In this document: positions 38,168 through 47,355 of the stretch, piece by piece
How positions within the stretch are numbered: the stretch's first letter is position 1
Layout: each line of letters begins with the position of its first letter
Origin: Agrobacterium tumefaciens
GTDB taxonomy: Bacteria > Pseudomonadota > Alphaproteobacteria > Rhizobiales > Rhizobiaceae
NCBI RefSeq assembly: GCF_009649785.1
Contig: NZ_WJOK01000014.1
Span: 62,001 to 126,000, forward strand
Direction: 5' to 3'
DNA length: 64,000 nt
Made by a program: the position numbers and the translations under genes
Notes under the pieces: generated by a model
Databases searched by the model: none
What the model saw: only the letters and a program-made list of their open reading frames with translations
Told to the model about the DNA's origin: nothing

Positions 38168-38201
38168 CGCATTGCCGATATCTTCTGCTAGGCTGCGGGG
38201 C

Positions 38202-38996
38202 ATGACACATCATCAAGAACATGTCGGCCAGGTGCTTAAGGAATGGCGGGCGCGCCGCAGATTGAGCCAGCTCGATCTGGCGTCCGATGCCGAGATATCG
38301 GCGCGCCATCTGAGTTTTGTGGAAAGCGGGCGATCTTCGCCCAGCCGTGAAATGCTGGCGAGGCTGGCAGAGCAGCTTTCCATGCCAGCCCGCGCCGCCA
38401 ACCGGCTGATGCTGGCGGCAGGCTATGCGCCGATCCATTCCGAACGATCACTGGATGCGCCTGATATGACGGCCGTTCGTAAGGCCGTCGAAACCGTGGT
38501 GCAGGGCCACATGCCCTTCCCGGCACTTGCCGTCGACCGCCACTGGAATCTGGTTCTTGCCAATGATGCGATCAAATCGCTTCTCGCCGGCATATCCGAA
38601 GACCTGCTTCACCCGCCCCTCAATGTATTGCGGCTGAGCCTGCATCCTGATGGCTTGAGTTCACGCATCGTCAATCTTGCCGAATGGCGGCATCACCTGC
38701 TGGATCGCCTACGCCGCCAAGTCGAAGATACCGGAGACGAGACGCTTTCCCGGCTGCATGCGGAACTTTCCGCCTATCCCGCGCCTGCAGCTCCACGGCA
38801 TTCCGCCGGGGCCGATCCGCTGGCGATACCGCTCGAACTACGCGATCCGTTGTCCGGAGGCGTGCTGCGCTTCATTTCGACCACCACGGTTTTCGGAACC
38901 GCCACGGATGTGACGTTGTCCGAGCTGGTGCTGGAATGTTTCTACCCGGCCGACGCCGAGACCCGCGCCGCCCTGATGAACGGTACAAAGGAGTAA
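38202..38996 (+). CDS. XRE-family transcriptional regulator with MmyB-like ligand-binding domain
   Basis: A 264-residue regulator. The N-terminal XRE helix-turn-helix (about residues 8-63: LKEWRARRRLSQLDLASDAE, SARHLSFVESGRSSPS) is followed by a C-terminal PAS-like MmyB domain (PFPALAVDRHWNLVLANDAI; ELRDPLSGGVLRFISTTTVF). Such regulators control nearby oxidoreductase or hydrolase genes in response to small ligands. The SD is weak. The stop overlaps the RBS of the monooxygenase gene downstream, so they form an operon. Confidence 0.92.
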   Translation: MTHHQEHVGQVLKEWRARRRLSQLDLASDAEISARHLSFVESGRSSPSREMLARLAEQLSMPARAANRLMLAAGYAPIHSERSLDAPDMTAVRKAVETVVQGHMPFPALAVDRHWNLVLANDAIKSLLAGISEDLLHPPLNVLRLSLHPDGLSSRIVNLAEWRHHLLDRLRRQVEDTGDETLSRLHAELSAYPAPAAPRHSAGADPLAIPLELRDPLSGGVLRFISTTTVFGTATDVTLSELVLECFYPADAETRAALMNGTKE

Positions 38997-39002
38997 CTAT
39001 CC

Positions 39003-39311
39003 ATGCACACCACCTATCTCATCGGCTTCAAGGTCCGTGCCGATCAGCGCGAACGTTTTCTAGGATTGCTGAATGATCTGCTCGACGCCATGCGACACGA
39101 GAACACCTTTGTGAACGCAACCCTGCATCGGGACGGCGAAAACGAAAACCACTTCCTGCTGCATGAGACCTGGAGCGACCATCAGGATGTCCTAGACGTT
39201 CAGGTTCATCGTCCCTATCGGCAGGCTTGGCACGATGCCTTGCCCGAGCTTCTGGATGCCCCGCGCGATATCTCCGTATGGCACCCCATGCGGGCTGATC
39301 ATGCCGCGTGA
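39003..39311 (+). CDS. ABM-domain putative quinol monooxygenase
   Basis: A 102-residue antibiotic-biosynthesis-monooxygenase-fold protein (TYLIGFKVRADQRERFLGLL; NENHFLLHETWSDHQDVLDV). These ferredoxin-like dimers are cofactor-free monooxygenases of quinols, or ligand binders. AAGGAG lies nine bases upstream and within the end of the regulator gene, so it is cotranscribed with it. Together with the divergent SnoaL-like gene it makes a small detoxification-type module. Confidence 0.87.
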   Translation: MHTTYLIGFKVRADQRERFLGLLNDLLDAMRHENTFVNATLHRDGENENHFLLHETWSDHQDVLDVQVHRPYRQAWHDALPELLDAPRDISVWHPMRADHAA

Positions 39312-39365
39312 GACTATCATCGTCCCACCAACGCATAGTGCATCAGTGTCGCTGCGAAATGGATA

Positions 39366-39749
39366 TTAGATGAGCGAATGCCCTGCATTTTTCAGCAGAA
39401 CGAAAGCTTTTTCCAGATCGTTCGATTTCACAAGCAGGTGGTCGCCATCGAAAGTCGAAACCACGAATATACCGATCTCATTGGTCGAGAGCGGCTCGAT
39501 AACGGACAAGACGATGCCCGTTTCATCGAAGGCAAATGGCCCCTGTAGCTTTAGACAGGACCAACCCGTATCAGATCTGACATGCCCAGGTATACGATCT
39601 TCCCGGCAGACGATGGAAAGCTCATCATCGGTCCGGGTGATACTGACGAAGCCACCGCCATCGGCCCAGGCCGGAATGGCTTCAGATGCCTCAAGTCGGG
39701 CCACCCCATATGCACCATCCAGAACTTTCAACTTGATCCTAGGTGCCAT
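39366..39749 (-). CDS. ACT-domain protein
   Basis: A 127-residue protein with paired ACT-like folds (VARLEASEAIPAWADGGGFV; GIVLSVIEPLSTNEIGIFVV; DHLLVKSNDLEKAFVLLKNA), similar to the ACT_7/CASTOR-like amino-acid-sensing proteins of bacteria. It should bind an amino acid or other small ligand; no partner enzyme is adjacent. AAAGGTG lies eight bases before the ATG. A terminator-like hairpin for the upstream chemoreceptor lies behind it. Confidence 0.83.
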   Translation of the reverse strand: MAPRIKLKVLDGAYGVARLEASEAIPAWADGGGFVSITRTDDELSIVCREDRIPGHVRSDTGWSCLKLQGPFAFDETGIVLSVIEPLSTNEIGIFVVSTFDGDHLLVKSNDLEKAFVLLKNAGHSLI

Positions 39750-39820
39750 CTCGAAATCACCTTTGTTGGGAAACTGCGACAGAAAGCGTGGTTGAGTGCT
39801 CGCGCCGTAAATCTAGCAAC

Positions 39821-39843
39821 AAAAAGGGGGCTTCACAGCCCCC
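39821..39843 (-). terminator. Intrinsic terminator of the chemoreceptor gene
   Basis: GGGGGC / GCCCCC stem with a six-base loop followed on the minus strand by TTTTTGTTGC. It is 33 bases past the chemoreceptor stop and before the ACT gene on the same strand. Confidence 0.88.
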
Positions 39844-39875
39844 TGATTCACGCTTGATGATCGTGACCGTCAGGC

Positions 39876-41897
39876 TCAGAACTCCGTCCAGTCCTGATCC
39901 TTGGCAGCCGGCGCTTCCGCTTTGCCGCCAAAGGCGCGGGCGAGGCTTTGGCCAAGGGCGCGGGCGGGTGAAGCGACCGGCCTTGCGGTTGTGGAGGCAG
40001 GCTTCACTGCGGCTTTTCTGACTGGTGCGGCGGGTGCGGACTGGTAGACAGGCTTCACCGAGGACTGGCGAGGAGCAGAATATCCGCCGGCGCCGGCAAC
40101 GGCACCGCGAACGCCGCCCACCTTGAACTGGCCGAGCAGGCTATTGAGCGCTTCCGCTTCACGGGCGAGCGAATGGCTGGCGGCGGTCTGCTGCTCAACC
40201 ATTGCGGCATTCTGCTGCGTGCCCTGATCCATGGTGTTCACGGCCGTGTTGATTTCCTGCAGACCAGTCGCCTGTTCGCGGGCAGCGACGACGATGGCGC
40301 TGACATGGGCGTTGATCTCCTCGACTTCTGCCACGATGAGTTCGAGCGCCTTGCCAGTCTCGTCGACGAGGTTGACGCCGTTTTCCACCTGCTGGCTGGA
40401 AGCGCCGATCAGCGTCTTGATTTCCTTTGCGGCATTGGCGGAACGCTGGGCGAGTTCACGCACTTCCTGCGCGACGACGGCAAAGCCCTTGCCCGCATCA
40501 CCCGCACGGGCGGCTTCGACGCCTGCGTTCAGCGCAAGCAGGTTGGTCTGGAAAGCGATATCGTCGATGACGCCGATGATATTGCCGATTTCGCCTGATG
40601 ATTTTTCGATCTCGCGCATGGCGGCAACCGCCTTGCGGACCACGATGCCGGATTTTTCCGCTCCGCTGCGGGCGCGCTGAACCAGATTGCCAGCGTCCTC
40701 AGCACCCCTTGCGCTGTCACGCACCGTGGTGGTGACTTCTTCCAGTGCTGCGGCGGTTTCCTCGATGGAAGCGGCCTGCTGTTCGGTGCGGCGCGACAGG
40801 TCGTCGGCAGCAGAGAGCATTTCCGAAGCCCCGGCATTGATTGCAGCGGCATTCTCGCCAACTGCGCGCATGGCCTGCTGCAGCTTTTCGACAGCGCTGT
40901 TGAAGTCGATACGGATGGGGTCGATGTAGGAGGCGAACGGCGTTTCGATACGGTAGGCGAGATCGCCTTCCGCCAGAGCCGCAAGACCCTTGCCAAGCTC
41001 GTCACGCGCAAGGGCGTTGGCGGCTTCGTCCTGGGCCTTCTCTTCTTCGTTGCGGCGGCGCTCGGTCTCGGTTGCGGAGCGCATGCGCTCGGTTTCGCCG
41101 GCAAGGCGGGATTTTTCCAACCCGGCTTCCTTGAAGACGAGAACGGCTTTCGCCATTTTGCCGACTTCATCCTTGCGGTCGAGAGCCGGAACTTCCGTGG
41201 TCATATCGCCGTCGGCAAGCCTGCTCATAGCCGCCGTCATACCGACGATCGGCGTGACGATGGAGCGCGACAGGGCCCAGATGAGGGCCACGGCCAGAAG
41301 ACCGGCAACCGCGCCGCCACCCAGAAGTGCGAGCTTGAGGTTGAGTGCGGCAGCGTCCTGCTGTGCGGCGTAGCTTGCCGACAAGCCGTTCAGCTGGTCC
41401 TTGATCTTGGCGGCGGAGGCGCGGAAACCGTCGAGCTGACCCTTGGCCTGATTGCGACCGATCTCGATGATTTCGGAAATCGGTGCTTCGGTCGTCTTGC
41501 GGGCGGCAAGCTGCGGTTCCGCCAGTTCCTTGAAGAACACGGTGGCGGATGCCTGCATGTCATCGATGGATTTCAGAATGTCCGGCTGGCCGGCGGCAAG
41601 CGCACGGGCTTCACCAAGCTTCTTCAGCATCAGATCGCGCTGGGCGAAAACATCGTTGTAGGTGCTGTCGCTGCGAAACAGCAGAAAGCCGCGCTGGTTG
41701 ACGGCCTGTTCCAGCATTGCGGCCGTCGCACCGTCAACCGCATGCAGGATGTTGTTGGCCTTGTTGTTCTGGACCGTGACGTGCTCGCTCCCCAGCGTCT
41801 GCCAGAAGACCACCGCCGAGGCGAGCAGGCAAACGCCCATCAAGACGCAGAAGGTGACAATGAGCTTAATGTTGATGGGGAAATTTTTTAGCGACAT
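39876..41897 (-). CDS. Methyl-accepting chemotaxis protein with DWTEF tail
   Basis: A 673-residue chemoreceptor. Membrane helix 1 is KLIVTFCVLMGVCLLASAVV, followed by a ~160-residue helical periplasmic region of the four-helix-bundle type, helix 2 (LALLGGGAVAGLLAVALIWA), HAMP segments (TAAMSRLADGDMTTEVPALD) and the cytoplasmic signalling hairpin (AVVAQEVRELAQRSANAAKE). A Pro/Ala-rich linker leads to a C-terminal DWTEF, fitting the aromatic pentapeptide that tethers CheR/CheB. The ligand is unknown. ATG 41897 chosen; the frame is open to 41957. Confidence 0.95.
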   Translation of the reverse strand: MSLKNFPINIKLIVTFCVLMGVCLLASAVVFWQTLGSEHVTVQNNKANNILHAVDGATAAMLEQAVNQRGFLLFRSDSTYNDVFAQRDLMLKKLGEARALAAGQPDILKSIDDMQASATVFFKELAEPQLAARKTTEAPISEIIEIGRNQAKGQLDGFRASAAKIKDQLNGLSASYAAQQDAAALNLKLALLGGGAVAGLLAVALIWALSRSIVTPIVGMTAAMSRLADGDMTTEVPALDRKDEVGKMAKAVLVFKEAGLEKSRLAGETERMRSATETERRRNEEEKAQDEAANALARDELGKGLAALAEGDLAYRIETPFASYIDPIRIDFNSAVEKLQQAMRAVGENAAAINAGASEMLSAADDLSRRTEQQAASIEETAAALEEVTTTVRDSARGAEDAGNLVQRARSGAEKSGIVVRKAVAAMREIEKSSGEIGNIIGVIDDIAFQTNLLALNAGVEAARAGDAGKGFAVVAQEVRELAQRSANAAKEIKTLIGASSQQVENGVNLVDETGKALELIVAEVEEINAHVSAIVVAAREQATGLQEINTAVNTMDQGTQQNAAMVEQQTAASHSLAREAEALNSLLGQFKVGGVRGAVAGAGGYSAPRQSSVKPVYQSAPAAPVRKAAVKPASTTARPVASPARALGQSLARAFGGKAEAPAAKDQDWTEF

Positions 41898-42173
41898 CGC
41901 AAACTCTCTCGGCGACCTGATGCCACGGAGCAAGCGTCTGCGCTGCAACGGTCGCAATTTTGGAAATGGGAGGAGATGCCGTCATGGCAGGTTCCGACTG
42001 GCCGCACGGGCCTTGCAGACAAAGTGCAATACAAGCCTTTATATTGGATTAATCGCATATGCTGTTAAAGACCACGAAACGACCCTGCGCTGCGGCAAAT
42101 GGTGCCGTTGCGAAGCCTTGCGCGCGATAAATCGCTTGCATCTGCGGGGTTTGGCGGTCATTGACACGGGACC

Positions 42174-42926
42174 ATGTCCAAAACACCTGAAAATGAACGG
42201 CTTGACCAGCTTCTTGTTTCGCTCGGCCACTTTGCCAGCCGCTCGCGTGCGCGCGATGCGATTGCGCGCGGCACCGTGAGCGTCAACGGGAAAACGGCCA
42301 CAAAGCCCAGCCAAACCGTTGCCGGAAACGTCAAGATCGCCATTACCGATCCGGCGCAGGCCTATGTTTCCCGCGCCGCCCTCAAGCTCACCGCCGCGCT
42401 CGAACACTTCGGGCTCGATCCGAAGGGCCATGAATGCCTCGACGTCGGCGCCTCCACCGGCGGCTTCACCGAGGTATTGCTTCATCGCGGCGCAAAACAC
42501 GTCACCTCCATCGATGTCGGCCACGGGCAAATGCATCCACGGATCGAGAACGATCCGCGCGTGACCAATCTGGAAGGGCTGAATGCGCGCTTCCTGACAA
42601 CCGACGACATTGATGACCGGTCCGTGGACTTCATCGTCTCCGACGTGTCTTTCATCTCCATAAAGCTCGCCCTTGCCCCGGCACTCGCGCTTGCCGCCTC
42701 CGGCGCGCAAGCGGTTCTGCTGGTCAAGCCGCAATTCGAGGCAGGCCGTGATGCCATCAGCAAGGCCGGGCTGTTGAAAGAGCCGGAAACGGCGCCTGCC
42801 GTTGCTGCCGAACTGGAACGCTGGCTCGTTGAAGACATGGGCTGGAAGAGCCTCGGCCTCATCCCCTCGCCGATTTCCGGCGGCGATGGCAATATCGAAT
42901 TTCTTCTCGGAGGCGAAAAGCCATGA
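42174..42926 (+). CDS. tlyA: TlyA-family rRNA 2'-O-methyltransferase
   Basis: A 250-residue protein with an N-terminal S4 RNA-binding domain (RLDQLLVSLGHFASRSRARD, RGTVSVNGK) and an FtsJ-like methyltransferase domain: CLDVGASTGGFTEVLLHRGA, SIDVGHGQ and LLVKPQFEAGRD. TlyA enzymes methylate cytidines of 16S/23S rRNA; the hemolysin label in older annotations is misleading. The 276-bp upstream gap from the chemoreceptor holds no gene. The stop overlaps the next gene's ATG (ATGA). Confidence 0.93.
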   Translation: MSKTPENERLDQLLVSLGHFASRSRARDAIARGTVSVNGKTATKPSQTVAGNVKIAITDPAQAYVSRAALKLTAALEHFGLDPKGHECLDVGASTGGFTEVLLHRGAKHVTSIDVGHGQMHPRIENDPRVTNLEGLNARFLTTDDIDDRSVDFIVSDVSFISIKLALAPALALAASGAQAVLLVKPQFEAGRDAISKAGLLKEPETAPAVAAELERWLVEDMGWKSLGLIPSPISGGDGNIEFLLGGEKP

Positions 42927-44173
42927 GCACGCAGACCGTCAGCATCAAGAGCCTTGGCGCCCAGGGCGACGGCATTGCGCACTGTCCCGACGGCCCGGTC
43001 TATGTGCCCTTCGCCCTGCCCGGCGAAACGGTGGCGATCGCCAAGGTCAAGGATACCGGCACCATCATCTCGATTGCGGAAGCCTCCGCGGATCGCCGCG
43101 AACCCGTGTGCCGCCACTTCGGCCCCGAGGGCGTTAACGGCACCTGCGGCGGCTGTTCGCTGCAGCACTTTGCCGACCAGCCCTACCACGCCTTCAAGCG
43201 GGAGCTGGTGGTTTCGGCGCTGAGATCGAAAGGCCTGACGCCGCCAGTAGACGATCTCGTCATCTGTCGCCCCGGCGAGCGCCGCCGCGCGGTGTTTGCC
43301 GCCCGCAAGACGGAAAAGGGCCTGCTGCTCGGCTTCAACCAGGCAAACAGCCATCACATCGTCGCCATCGAGGAATGTCCCGTCACCTCGCCTGGTATCG
43401 TCGCGCGGCTGGACGCCGTGCGCGCAATCGGCCTTTCCCTTGCGTCGAATGCCGAACCGTTCCGCATGACCGTTCTTGAAACGCTTTCGGGCCTCGACAT
43501 TTCCGTCGAAGGCATCAAATCCGTCGGCGACAAACAGCGGCGTACATTGACGGAAACGGTGCTGGCCATGCGTGGCATCGCCCGTGTCGCGCTATCAGGC
43601 GAAATCCTGATCGAACCGCAAAAGCCGATCATCGAATTCGGCGGCATTCCGGTTTCCCCACCGGCCGGCGGTTTCACGCAGGCAACCAAACAGGCCGAAG
43701 ACGCCATGGCGGAACTGGTGCTTGCCCATGTTGGCAAATCCAAACGCATCGCCGATCTCTTCTGCGGTTCCGGCACGTTTGCGCTGCGGCTTGCGCGCGT
43801 CGGCCGCGTGCATGCGGTTGAGGCAGAGGACAAGCCGCTGAAAGCGCTCGATTTCGCCGCGCGCAACACGCAGGGCCTGAAACCCGTCAGCATCGAAAAG
43901 CGTGATCTTTTCCGCCGGCCGTTGATGACGAGCGAAATGAAGAATTACGATGCCGTGGTGTTCGATCCGCCGCGCGCCGGTGCGGAAGTCCAGTGCAAGG
44001 AACTTGCGCGCAGCGCGGTGAAGAAAATCGTCGCCGTCAGCTGCAATCCGCTGACGCTTGCGCGCGACCTCGCCATTCTGGTGGAGGGCGGCTATCGCGT
44101 CACGCGCGTCACGCCGGTCGACCAGTTCTTGTGGTCGCCGCATGTGGAAGCGGTGGCGACGCTGGAGAAATAA
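42923..44173 (+). CDS. TrmA/RlmD-family RNA m5U methyltransferase
   Basis: A 416-residue class I methyltransferase with a degenerate TRAM-like N-terminus, an Fe-S cysteine cluster (CRHFG plus TCGGCSLQHF) as in RlmD, the SAM site IADLFCGSGTFALRLA, and the catalytic Cys of AVSCNPLTLARDLAIL. It methylates a uridine C5 in rRNA or tRNA; the exact target is not readable. Coupled to tlyA by a four-base overlap, making a two-gene RNA-modification operon. It converges with the small secreted protein gene immediately after its stop. Confidence 0.93.
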   Translation: MSTQTVSIKSLGAQGDGIAHCPDGPVYVPFALPGETVAIAKVKDTGTIISIAEASADRREPVCRHFGPEGVNGTCGGCSLQHFADQPYHAFKRELVVSALRSKGLTPPVDDLVICRPGERRRAVFAARKTEKGLLLGFNQANSHHIVAIEECPVTSPGIVARLDAVRAIGLSLASNAEPFRMTVLETLSGLDISVEGIKSVGDKQRRTLTETVLAMRGIARVALSGEILIEPQKPIIEFGGIPVSPPAGGFTQATKQAEDAMAELVLAHVGKSKRIADLFCGSGTFALRLARVGRVHAVEAEDKPLKALDFAARNTQGLKPVSIEKRDLFRRPLMTSEMKNYDAVVFDPPRAGAEVQCKELARSAVKKIVAVSCNPLTLARDLAILVEGGYRVTRVTPVDQFLWSPHVEAVATLEK

Positions 44174-44488
44174 TCACCAGGCGGTGTCGACCGTGCCGTT
44201 GCCGACCACGCCCGAGCAACGGCAGGCGCCGCCAACGCGGCCCTGCTCGATGGGGCAGACATAGGGCCGACGACGATTGGCGCTGTCCGGTGGAGTGATG
44301 ACGCAAACGAAACGCGCGCGGCGCTGGCGATCGCGGGAATTGCCGGAGTAATAATTCGGGCTGTCCTCTTGCGTGGACTGCGCCAGAATGACGTTATTGC
44401 TCGAACCCGGCAAAGGCACGGTCGCCGCCGCCTCTGCGACAGTCGCAGCGGAGAGGAGGACGGTCAGGGCGAAAACAAAGTGACGCAT
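44174..44488 (-). CDS. Small secreted protein with four cysteines
   Basis: A 104-residue protein with a signal peptide (FALTVLLSAATVAEA-A, cleavage near residue 20). The mature part is polar and Arg-rich with four Cys (FVCVITPP, PYVCPIEQGR, GACRCSGVVG) that could form two disulfides. I do not recognise the family. The stop codon abuts the converging methyltransferase stop. Function unknown. Confidence 0.75.
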   Translation of the reverse strand: MRHFVFALTVLLSAATVAEAAATVPLPGSSNNVILAQSTQEDSPNYYSGNSRDRQRRARFVCVITPPDSANRRRPYVCPIEQGRVGGACRCSGVVGNGTVDTAW

Positions 44489-44578
44489 GGCGGGTGGCCT
44501 TCGAAGGATGACGTTGCGTTATCTAACCCAAGCCATATTACCCGGTTCCTTAACCGCAAGGAATTCCTGCCGGAACGC

Positions 44579-45337
44579 TTAACGCCGCATGAATGCCTCG
44601 AAAGCGGCCCGCGCCTCGGCACTCTGCAATTGCGCGGTGAAATGGCGGGCTTCCTCATCGATGCGGGCCAGCACATCTGCCGGATTGCCGCGCACGAGAT
44701 CGCGGGCAATCTTCAACGCCTGCTGCGGCTTGGCGGCAAGCCGCGTGGCAAGCGCCAGCGTTTCGCTTTCGACATGTTCCGGCGCCACGACTTTCCAGAT
44801 CATTCCGGCCTGCAAGGCCTGTTCGGCGGTAAAACCTTCGCCCATGGCCAGCAGGGCAAAGGCGCGCTGATGGCCGATGAGCTTTGGCGCAAGCAGGCTG
44901 GACGCGGCTTCCGGCACCAGCGCCAGATCCACAAACGGCGTCTTGAACAGGCTGCGGTTGGAGGCAACGGTCAGATCGCAATGCAGGTTCAGCGTCGTGC
45001 CGATGCCGATGGCCAACCCATCGACGCCCGAAACCAGCGGCTTTTCGAAGGTTGCCAGCGCCTTCAGAAGATCGAGCACCGCGAGCTTGCCCTTTGCGCC
45101 AGACATGGCGAAGGCAAGAAAATCGGCCATATCATTGCCGGCGGAAAAGCAACCTTCCGTACCCAGAAACGCGACGACACGGATATCCGGGTCTGCATTG
45201 GCGGCCTTCAGAGCCTCTGCCATGCGCATATACATTGCATCGGTGATGGCATTTTTCTTTTCCGGCCGGTTGAAGCGAATGGTCAGAACCTCAGGCGCAT
45301 GACTGACCCGCTCGACTAAAATATGGTCGTCCGACAT
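44579..45337 (-). CDS. Enoyl-CoA hydratase/isomerase family protein
   Basis: A 252-residue crotonase-fold enzyme. The CoA-binding start is ILTIRFNRPEKKNAITDAMY-like (VLTIRFNRPEKKNAITDAMY), the oxyanion-hole loops are CFSAGNDMADFL and SGVDGLAIGIGTTLNLHCDL. The usual second catalytic Glu is replaced near LALVPEAASSLLAP, where an acidic residue is present. It lies 10 bp downstream of the acyl-CoA dehydrogenase gene, so the pair likely carries out consecutive beta-oxidation steps. Confidence 0.92.
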   Translation of the reverse strand: MSDDHILVERVSHAPEVLTIRFNRPEKKNAITDAMYMRMAEALKAANADPDIRVVAFLGTEGCFSAGNDMADFLAFAMSGAKGKLAVLDLLKALATFEKPLVSGVDGLAIGIGTTLNLHCDLTVASNRSLFKTPFVDLALVPEAASSLLAPKLIGHQRAFALLAMGEGFTAEQALQAGMIWKVVAPEHVESETLALATRLAAKPQQALKIARDLVRGNPADVLARIDEEARHFTAQLQSAEARAAFEAFMRR

Positions 45338-45347
45338 GGTTTTCTCC

Positions 45348-47132
45348 TTAACCCAGCACGGCGCGGGCGGCGGCAAGGCTTGCTGCACCGGCAATGACGC
45401 GATCCCTCAGCGCTGCCGTTTCCGCCAGCAGGTTTTCCGCCGCAAACCGGCAGAGCGATGCGCGAGGCGCTCCCCTGCCGTCATCCACCTGGGCCAGGGC
45501 GCCCTTGGCAAGATAGGCTCCGGTGAGCGCCAGCCCGAAGAGGCGCTGATAGGGCGTGGCACCGGCGAGCGCGGTTTCGGTTTCCCCCGCTTTCAGGCGT
45601 TCCAGCAACCAGTCGGTCGCCGTTTCGAGATCGGTGAGACTCGTTTCGAGATAACGGGCAGTCTCGCCGAGATCGGTGCGGTTCGAGGCAGCAGTTCGGG
45701 CGACGATTTCGCGCAATTCTGCGATGAAACCGCGCACCTGTGCGCCATTGGAAAGCGGCAGCTTGCGCACCACCAGGTCGATCGCCTGAATGCCGTTGGT
45801 GCCTTCGTAGATCGGCGCGATGCGGGCATCGCGCAGGTAACGCGCCGCACCTGTTTCCTCGATGAAGCCCATGCCGCCATGCACCTGAATGCCCATGGAA
45901 GCGACATCGACACCGGCATCGGTGGAGAAGGACTTTGCGATTGGCGTTAAAAGAGCTGCGCGCTCCTGCCAGTGGGCGCGTTCAGCCCCGTCCTCGGCGG
46001 CATGCGCCATATCGATGGCGTGGGCGCAGTTGAAGGAGATGGCGCGCGCACCTTGTGTCAGCGCTTTCATCGTCAACAGCGTGCGGGCGATATCGGGATG
46101 CTCGATGATAGGGCTCATGCCCGAACCCTGCCAGCCGGGCGCCTTGCCCTGCGTGCGTTCCCTGGCGTATTCGATTGCCTTCTGTGTCGCCGCCTCGCAG
46201 ATTGCCACGCCCTGCATGCCAACGGCAAGGCGGGCGTTGTTCATCATGGTGAACATGCAGGCGAGACCCTTGTTCTCCTCGCCGATCAGCCAGCCCAAGG
46301 CACCCTTCTCTTCGCCAAACTTTCCGTCCCCGAAGATCATCGTGCAGGTGGGCGAACCGTGAATGCCGAGCTTGTGCTCCAGCGAATGGCAGAAGACGTC
46401 GTTGCGACTGCCCGGCGTGCCATCGTCTTCGGGCAGGAATTTCGGCACGAGGAACAGCGAAATTCCGCGCGTGCCGGCCGGCGCATCCGGCAGGCGGGCA
46501 AGAACGAGGTGGATGATATTGTCCGCGGCGTCATGTTCGCCCCAGGTGATGAAAATCTTCTGCCCGAAAATGCGGTAGGTGCCGTCACCATTACGCTCGG
46601 CACGGGTTTTCAGCACGCCAAGGTCCGATCCCGCATGCGGTTCGGTGAGGTTCATCGTGCCGGTCCATTCGCCGGAGACGAGTTTGGGAAGATAGATGCG
46701 CTTCAGGTCCTTGCTACCGTGGGCAACGAGAGCTTCCACCGCGCCCATGGTGAGCGTCGGCGCAAGCGCGAAAGCCATGGAACCGGAATTCCACATTTCG
46801 AGTGCGGCGACATTCAGCATATGCGGCAGGTTCTGGCCGCCGAATTCTTCCGGTGCGGTGAGGCTGTTCCAGCCGGCCTCAGCCCAGCGCCGGTAAAGAT
46901 CGGCCCAGCCGTCCGGCGTTGAGACCTTGCCGTCGCTCAGCCGCGCGCCCTGTCGGTCGCCTATATCGGCAAGCGGCGCGACCTGCTCGGTGGCGAAACG
47001 GCCGGCCTCCTGTAATATGGCATCGACCACATCTTCACCGAGGTCTCTCAGAGCACCCCTGGACAACGCGTCTTGCAGACCCGCCACATGTTTGAGTGTA
47101 AAGGCGATATCATCCACCGGCGCGGTATACAT
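45348..47132 (-). CDS. Acyl-CoA dehydrogenase (long form with C-terminal extension)
   Basis: A 594-residue flavoenzyme that dehydrogenates acyl-CoA at C2-C3. TMNLTEPHAGSDLGVLKTRA is the FAD/substrate motif, KIFITWGEHDAADN follows, and the catalytic base Glu is in RIAPIYEGTNGIQAIDLVVR. At about 200 residues longer than short-chain enzymes it belongs to the group with a C-terminal extra helical domain. GGAGGAGG precedes the ATG. It is the first gene of a two-gene operon with the hydratase. Confidence 0.95.
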   Translation of the reverse strand: MYTAPVDDIAFTLKHVAGLQDALSRGALRDLGEDVVDAILQEAGRFATEQVAPLADIGDRQGARLSDGKVSTPDGWADLYRRWAEAGWNSLTAPEEFGGQNLPHMLNVAALEMWNSGSMAFALAPTLTMGAVEALVAHGSKDLKRIYLPKLVSGEWTGTMNLTEPHAGSDLGVLKTRAERNGDGTYRIFGQKIFITWGEHDAADNIIHLVLARLPDAPAGTRGISLFLVPKFLPEDDGTPGSRNDVFCHSLEHKLGIHGSPTCTMIFGDGKFGEEKGALGWLIGEENKGLACMFTMMNNARLAVGMQGVAICEAATQKAIEYARERTQGKAPGWQGSGMSPIIEHPDIARTLLTMKALTQGARAISFNCAHAIDMAHAAEDGAERAHWQERAALLTPIAKSFSTDAGVDVASMGIQVHGGMGFIEETGAARYLRDARIAPIYEGTNGIQAIDLVVRKLPLSNGAQVRGFIAELREIVARTAASNRTDLGETARYLETSLTDLETATDWLLERLKAGETETALAGATPYQRLFGLALTGAYLAKGALAQVDDGRGAPRASLCRFAAENLLAETAALRDRVIAGAASLAAARAVLG

Positions 47133-47355
47133 GCTGCCTCCTCCCGAAGCTCTTGCCTATCGTGCTGTTGCTTTCGGGCTAAATGATTTTTACGTAAACG
47201 TCAATTTGAAAATTCCCGCCTTTTCAGCGGGATTGTTATAAAACTGTCATATGAATTTGCTCAGCATGCGCTGACAGGTGCCGTGCCACCGCTGCCGTTT
47301 CCGTCTTGGGGCGACGGACGCCTCCCCTCCCATTCCGCCGGTCAGGACTGCCACG

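Noticed and set aside
44579..47132. Several 200-300 codon plus-strand frames opposite the acyl-CoA dehydrogenase and hydratase genes
   Set aside because: They are antisense shadows of GC-rich conserved coding sequence, with arginine-rich low-complexity translations.
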